A DNA stretch of 64,000 nt from Isoetes taiwanensis (taxonomy: Eukaryota; Streptophyta; Lycopodiopsida; Isoetales; Isoetaceae). Each line of letters begins with the position of its first letter. Within the stretch, counting starts at the first letter, position 1. The position numbers were made by a program, and so were the translations under genes. Positions 59,400-64,000 of this stretch are shown here, in pieces. The notes beneath the pieces are model-generated. The model was not told the DNA's origin. It saw nothing but the letters and a program-made list of their open reading frames with translations, and searched no databases. The stretch is from positions 8,447,426 to 8,511,425 of the forward strand of contig JAJEKV010000036.1 in the NCBI GenBank assembly GCA_021234155.1, given 5' to 3'.

Positions 59400-60118
59400 A
59401 TGTTTTGGCTAGAAGGGATATAACACTAGAGGAGACCCTGATATGATGATAATGACTGGCTTTAGAAGAGACAAGAAATCAAGGTTGGTATGCAGATATT
59501 GCAGAGTAGATGAGGAAATGGGGCTTAGACATTCTTCACCTACACGAGAATGGAGCAAATATTAGGGAATGGGTGCATGACCATCTCATTAGAAGGAATT
59601 GAGAGTCCTAGAAACAAAAAAGGAGATCTACAAAATATATATAAACCCTACACTCCGAGAGGCCAAGCATCTTAAGGAAGGTATACCTTTGAGCAGAGGT
59701 ATACGATAAGTAGAATGCGGCTTAGCTCCCAATAGACTTGGGGTGGAAGTAGGGCGTTGGAGTAATATTTCTCATGCATTGAGGTTTTGCTACTTGTGCA
59801 ATCTGTAGGATGTTGAAGATGAGGTACATGTCTTCATAAGATGTCCTTCATATGCGGGAATTTGACACAAGCATGGTATACTCAAGTTCTTTATTGGATT
59901 TTTTTTGAATTGCCTGGGTTGGTATGTATTTAAAGGAATTATTATCTCATAGAGAACAGTGACAAGGACTGCGATGTTATAAGGGGTCCAATGGTTTTTG
60001 TCAGAAGATGCATTAGAAGACATATTTTGTAATGTTGAGTGTAATCTCCCCCCTCCCTCCCCCCTCCCTCCCTCCCTCCCTCCCCTCCCTCCTTTCTCTC
60101 TCTCTCTCTCTCCCTTCC
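59400..60118 (+). mobile_element. 5'-truncated LINE copy 1 of head-to-tail array, (CCCT)n tail
   Basis: Near 59,738 the frame reads LGVEVGRWSNIS, then FCYLCN, then DVEDEVHVFIRCPSYAG. This is the ExGRW...C..C...EDExHxxxxCPxY block that closes many LINE reverse-transcriptase proteins. One in-frame stop lies within it. The copy runs into CCCCCCTCCCTCCC and (CT)n between 60,047 and 60,118, which would be its 3' tail. Confidence 0.6.
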
Positions 60119-60990
60119 TAGATATGTGGACTAGAGTAGAGGAGATCCAAAAAAAGTTTTTGCTAGCAGAACTGGGAGTTAAAATGCAAACACCGTACCA
60201 GATGATGCTTGCTGAAACAGGGTTGTATGAATTGGAAATTGAAGCATTACTGCAGACCATAAAATATGTTAGAAAAATTCAAGATATAGATCATGATAGA
60301 CTGCCTAGAAAGGCTATGATTCATAGTAGCCTAAAAAGGTGGTTTGCAAGTGTAGTTACATGGTTGAGATGATGGGACATGACGTGATATGAGATATTAG
60401 ATGAAATGTATAAATTAAATGACTATATGCTACAAGAAAGCACGCGATAAAGGCTGGAGGAATCCTGGCACCAAGATGGTTTTTTACAGGGAAATGATTA
60501 ACCCAGAGCTAAAAGAGGCTTCACACTTGGCTGGCGGGCTTGCACATTTTAAACATCTTCTCTCCAGATTGCGCCTTTAGTTTCCATCACTTAGAAGTAG
60601 AAGTGGGACGGTGGGGGGACTTTCCAAGACATAGGCGCACATGCAATGATCGAGGATGAGATACACTTGTTCACGCATTGCCAAAGATATCGTGCAATCG
60701 AGACATATTATGATATCCTCGTAAATGCCTCTACGTGCGTTCTTTGACATGCGCCACCGTTGGATATTTTTTAACAGATGTCATGAAAGTGAGAGAGATG
60801 TCTATAAAGAATTATAATAGTCTGTTGGATACTTATGACAAAGAGGGAGATATAGACTATTGATACCTCCGAAAAGGATCATTAGATGTTTAAAACTGTA
60901 CTTGTGTTGATGGTCGCCTTCTAGACCCGATGGTCTCTGCTGCACCTTAATAAAACATTATCTTATCTTATCTTCCTCCCTCCCTCCCCC
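60119..60990 (+). mobile_element. 5'-truncated LINE copy 2, (TTATC)n/(CCTCC)n tail
   Basis: The frame from 60,121 reads MWTRVEEIQKKFLLAELGVK, then TPYQMMLAETGLYELEIEAL, then LPRKAMIHSSLKRWFASVV. This resembles the thumb/C-terminal region after the reverse transcriptase (VQ..FL...LGV...TPY..L..E.G..P.E). Further on come EVGRWGDFPRHRRTC, MIEDEIHLFTHCQRYRAI and VREMSIKNYNSLLDTYDKEG, then a stop. The trailer has GACCCGATGGTCTC, AATAAAACATTATCTTATC and CCTCCCTCC repeats to about 60,990. It lacks the 5' three-quarters of a LINE. Confidence 0.7.
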
Positions 60991-61019
60991 TCCCCCCTCC
61001 TCCTCTCCCCGCTCTCTCT

Positions 61020-61458
61020 TATCTTATCTTATCTGGGGGTGGAGGCGGGCCGATGGGGTAATTTCCCTAGAAGCAGACGCACTTGCATAAGGGTTGTGGT
61101 GAGGATGAAATAGAGGATGAAGAACATTTTGTACTGAAGTGCCCTGCATATCAAAACTTGAGACGTAACTTTAATATACCTGTGGGATCTCACTACATGC
61201 CTTCTTTAGGCTACCACTAGAAAATATATGTAACCATTTGATAGATAGCTGGAAAGTGAGAGAGTTAGCTATTAAGAATTATAAACAATTGTTAGAGTTA
61301 TAGGAAGATGAGGAGAGAGAGAACAATGATGCTCTAATGGAGAGCTCATTTGATCAGATGGACGATGTATAAGCAATTTTGATGTCTTATAGACCTGATG
61401 GTCTCACGGACAATAAACACACCATTTTCTTTTCTTTCTTTCTTCCCTCCCTCCCTCC
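61020..61458 (+). mobile_element. 5'-truncated LINE copy 3, (TTTC)n/(CCCT)n tail
   Basis: Starting about 61,035 the same block appears again: VEAGRWGNFPRSRRTCIR in one frame, then IEDEEHFVLKCPAYQNLRRN after a frameshift. SWKVRELAIKNYKQLLEL follows near 61,250. The trailer TAGACCTGATGGTCTCACGG, CAATAAACACACCATTTTC is followed by (TTTC)n and CCCTCCCTCC. This copy is shorter at its 5' end than copy 2. Confidence 0.7.
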
Positions 61459-62733
61459 TTGACCTTTAACGTATTTTGTCAGCAAAAGTTGCCTTCATAA
61501 AGGGAGTAATTATTTCTATTTGTCTGAATGCAATAGTTCTATAATTTTACTCTATAGAGATATTTTACTGGCCTCAAATATTACACTATACTATAATTTA
61601 GTTAAAATATAGTTTCACGGGTTTAGCTTTTGTCCTAAGGTGTTCTACGCCTCTCTCCTCCCTCCCTCCCTCCCCCCCCCCAAGAAAAACCCCATGCTAC
61701 CATATCGGTGACATTGAAAAAGGCCATTCGATCAACATTAGGAAATTAAAGCTAGTGTCTAGATGCATTAAGATCGATGATTTGAACAATTTGCAGCTAG
61801 ACCAATTTAATATACATTGTTCAATGAATACGGATAGCTAACTCTTAGAAGAGAGGCTGAAATTGATTTATCTGAACCACATGCACTTTACAACTATTGC
61901 AAGTAGATACTGAGGTTAATTAGATATTCCATATAATCATAGGGCTAGTTCAAATTTTACTAGACAAAACATTGTATTCAACTTAAAAAGATGTGACCAA
62001 CTATTTGTACCTGTGCTTGACATACAAAAGAACTTGTCCAACAAAGTATATAAGCCGAGTTAGATAGGCCAAATTTAATGTTTCCTTTAGCAAACATCTT
62101 CTTATGGAGTTCCACTAGATAAGTCAAATTCAATGTTTCCAAGATTCTTCACAGTTAGAAGCGCACAGTTGTTTATTAGAACTTCTCCATCCATAGAATT
62201 AAATGATAATGTCGTGGGAAGTGTATATGCTGAAAGCTCATATTAAATGGTCCCCCTTTTGGAGCCTTCACATGCTTGGAAGTTAACAGATATATATGTT
62301 CTAAGTTAGGGGGCTCCAAGGAGTTAAAGTCGAACTCATATTACTTCTACCCTAGTTTGCACTAATTGCAGAACAAATACATGGAGGTGTCTCCATTAAA
62401 ATCACCACTCTCACATTTTTCAATCATTTCAACTAGAAGTCCAAATTCTTCAATTGGAAGCTAAGGAAACCCTATAAAGATTCCCTTAAGAATTTCCTAG
62501 ATTCTACAAAACACACCATGTGTAAAAAAATTCATCTAGATTTCATTAAGATCCCCCTAGATTTCCTAAGCTCCCCCAAGATTTTATTAGATTCCTCAAG
62601 ATTCGCCAGTAATAATTTGCGACATCCCTCAACCAAATGCATACTCAATCCTTTGTTTGACACTTTCTAAGTTGCTAAGGATTGTTTCAGATTCTATTGT
62701 TTACTATGATTGGGTTTTTTTTTCTGTTTCTAG
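61459..62733. other. AT-rich stretch, no gene recognised
   Basis: A further CTCCTCCCTCCC(C)n run lies at 61,647-61,682 and may be the tail of another, unrecognised LINE piece. Near 62,500-62,610 short TTCCTAGATT/CCCCTAGATTTCC words repeat. No coding sequence is supported. Confidence 0.4.
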
Positions 62734-63000
62734 GAATGAGAGCATGTGCCTCTAAGAACTGATTAAAATATTTGGATGCAAGGACCAAATAGGAAGAAGT
62801 ATGAAGTTTATGTTGCATCTGTAGGCTCCAGGATGTTTTTTGGGAATGGTTGGAAAAATTTTCTAAGTGGAATTAGCATCCGAGATGGAGACATTCTCGT
62901 TTCCACACAAAGCTGTCAAATGATCTTGTTACCGTGGTATGTGATGGATCTTATCGCACAAAACCAATGTGTTTCTCGCCAGATTGAAATGGGAGCAATC
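62734..63000 (+). pseudogene. B3-like DNA-binding domain exon, copy 2
   Basis: After the acceptor CTGTTTCTAG the frame reads EHVPLRTD, a stop, then MQGPNRKKYEVYVASVGSRM, FFGNGWKNFLSGISIRDGDI, LVS, where it shifts. The corresponding later part (VVCDGSYRTKP in copy 1) is present in another frame (VMDLIAQNQ). The B3-type framework (GP.xxKYEV, FF..GW..FL, I.DGDIL) is uninterrupted here, in contrast to copy 1. Two in-frame stops and the frameshift show decay. About 190 bases downstream follows the same AAAAGATTCT-type module as in copy 1, so the duplicated unit extends well beyond the exon. Confidence 0.55.
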
Positions 63001-63189
63001 TTGGAGGTGCCACATCACTTGCCATATCACTCACCTAATAAAATGTTTGACCGAGAAACATACTCTTTGCCACTTCACTTGCCACATCATCATCTAATTT
63101 GTGCCATGTCACACTTGTTTTTCACATCACCTCTCACTCACCCTTTGCCACACCTCACCAAATTTGAATCTTTCTTTTCACAAAAAATC

Positions 63190-63330
63190 AAAGTGTCTCT
63201 TTTTGCCAAAAACATTTCTTCCATCTTGTAGAGCAACAAAGAATATGCCATTTGGGATAAGAAAAGTTTTAAAATGGCCTCGTTTTGGCCTTCCTTGTGA
63301 ATCGTGCCATGGTTTAAAAAAAAAAAATCT
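63190..63330. repeat. dispersed module, copy after B3 copy 2
   Basis: It contains TTTTTGCCAAAAACATTTC, CATCTTGTAGAGCAAC, GAATATGCCATTTGGGATAA and GTGAATCGTGCCATGG, in the same order as in the other four copies. Confidence 0.6.
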
Positions 63331-63339
63331 TTACACCAT

Positions 63340-63832
63340 CGCCGGCCCATTCGAATGGGGCCCACCATCTTCGGCTTGAAACGGGTTGGTGGGTTGAGAG
63401 CCGCCAGCCAGACAAGCTTTGTCGTGTTGCCCATCGGGGGTTGTTGAGGATGAAAGCCATGCCTGCGTGAGCTGGCCCCCCATAGTCGATTCTGCTCGCT
63501 ACATTCTCTTGGTGCGACTTGGTCCGCCCCAAGACGAAGCTACTCAAGATGCCATCGGTTCGATCCCTTCGCTCCTACCTCCGTGAGGTTTGGGATCCGG
63601 CTGACTCACCTCGCCTCGCCTACTTGAGGTGCCGAAAATTCCATGTCTATATGTATATTTTTTGAATTGCCAGTTTGTTGTCGCTGACGGGTTTTTCCTC
63701 CTGGGAGGGGGTTAATCCGTAGCAACGGGCTTGTCGCGACCGTAATTAGAATAGAATAGAATAGAATATACATTAATGTCCCTCGTGCTCGGACGATAAA
63801 AGAACCTTCCTTCCTTCCTTCCTCCAACATTC
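63340..63832 (+). mobile_element. possible LINE/SINE 3' end with (TAGAA)n tail
   Basis: GC-rich text ending GACGGGTTTTTCCTCCTGGG, AGGGGGTTAATCCGTAGCAA and CGACCGTAATTAGAA is followed by (TAGAA)4 at about 63,745-63,768. A (TTCC)n run sits at 63,806-63,826. A higher-GC body ending in a short simple-repeat tail inside AT-rich sequence suggests a non-LTR insertion. No reverse-transcriptase motif is present. Confidence 0.4.
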
Positions 63833-63844
63833 AATGAAGCCGGT

Positions 63845-64000
63845 CTTTTTTTTTTTTTGCAAAAAGATTCTTATATAGCGTGGAGCATAAAAAATATGCC
63901 ATCTTGAAAAAAAAATAAAATAAAATGGCCTTGTTTTGACCTCGCTTGGGATGTGTGCCATGGCAAAAAAAAAAAAATCCAACCTTGCTTGGGAATCGTG
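63845..64000. repeat. dispersed module, fifth copy, runs off the window
   Basis: TTTTTTTTTGCAAAAAGATT, GTGGAGCATAAAAAATATGC and TGACCTCGCTTGGGA match the module at 38,990, 50,405, 54,895 and 63,190. It lies only about 500 bases after the fourth copy. Confidence 0.55.

Overview
The window looks like intergenic, transposon-rich nuclear DNA of a land plant. The plant signs are exons with GT/AG introns, a plant-type ER Ca2+-ATPase exon, a pentatricopeptide-repeat (PPR) fragment, plant-type RNase H exons, B3-like DNA-binding fragments and G-box/TATA promoter sequence. A seed-free lineage (lycophyte, fern or bryophyte) seems likely from the transposase type, but this is not proven. No intact, confidently functional host gene was found. 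The best candidate gene is an unrecognised six-exon minus-strand gene at 32.3-34.8 kb, which carries one in-frame stop.

Layout. 1-1,024 is the cut-off 5' part of a transposon whose second copy lies at 8.7 kb. 1.0-5.4 kb is non-coding with small repeats. 5.4-7.04 kb is a foldback-type repeat with an ~890-bp palindrome, cut at 7,037 by a CACTA-like terminus. That terminus leads into a 144-bp tandem array (7.38-8.72 kb). The array is split by a 19.7-kb DNA transposon (8,718-28,420) with perfect 22-bp terminal inverted repeats and a 4-bp target duplication (ATCT). The element carries a decayed transposase on the plus strand and a second spliced gene on the minus strand. It has itself been invaded, inside a CACCAC array, by a 9.9-kb CACTA-like element (11,042-20,907). 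That inner element holds a giant palindrome flanked by inverted 19-bp satellite arrays and long CT microsatellites. The 144-bp array resumes at 28,421.

29.5-30.85 kb holds intron-containing fragments of three unrelated host genes (RNase H, SERCA-type Ca2+-ATPase, PPR) side by side on the minus strand, which suggests gene-fragment capture by a transposon. 31.6-31.9 kb is a small TIR element and 32.3-34.8 kb is the unrecognised gene. 35.9-39.7 kb and 52.96-55.5 kb are two copies of one segmental duplication. They differ by a 1.7-kb purine array, a LINE tail and a 330-bp MITE. The empty site in the first copy proves the MITE's TAA target duplication. 40-49 kb is mostly unrecognised. 49.7-50.2 and 62.7-63.0 kb are two decayed copies of a B3-like gene piece. 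53.3-53.7 and 59.4-61.5 kb hold 5'-truncated LINE copies with simple-repeat tails.

The window therefore reads as layers of insertion: each element can be dated relative to the one it interrupts. Coordinates of decayed features are good to about 10-30 bases.
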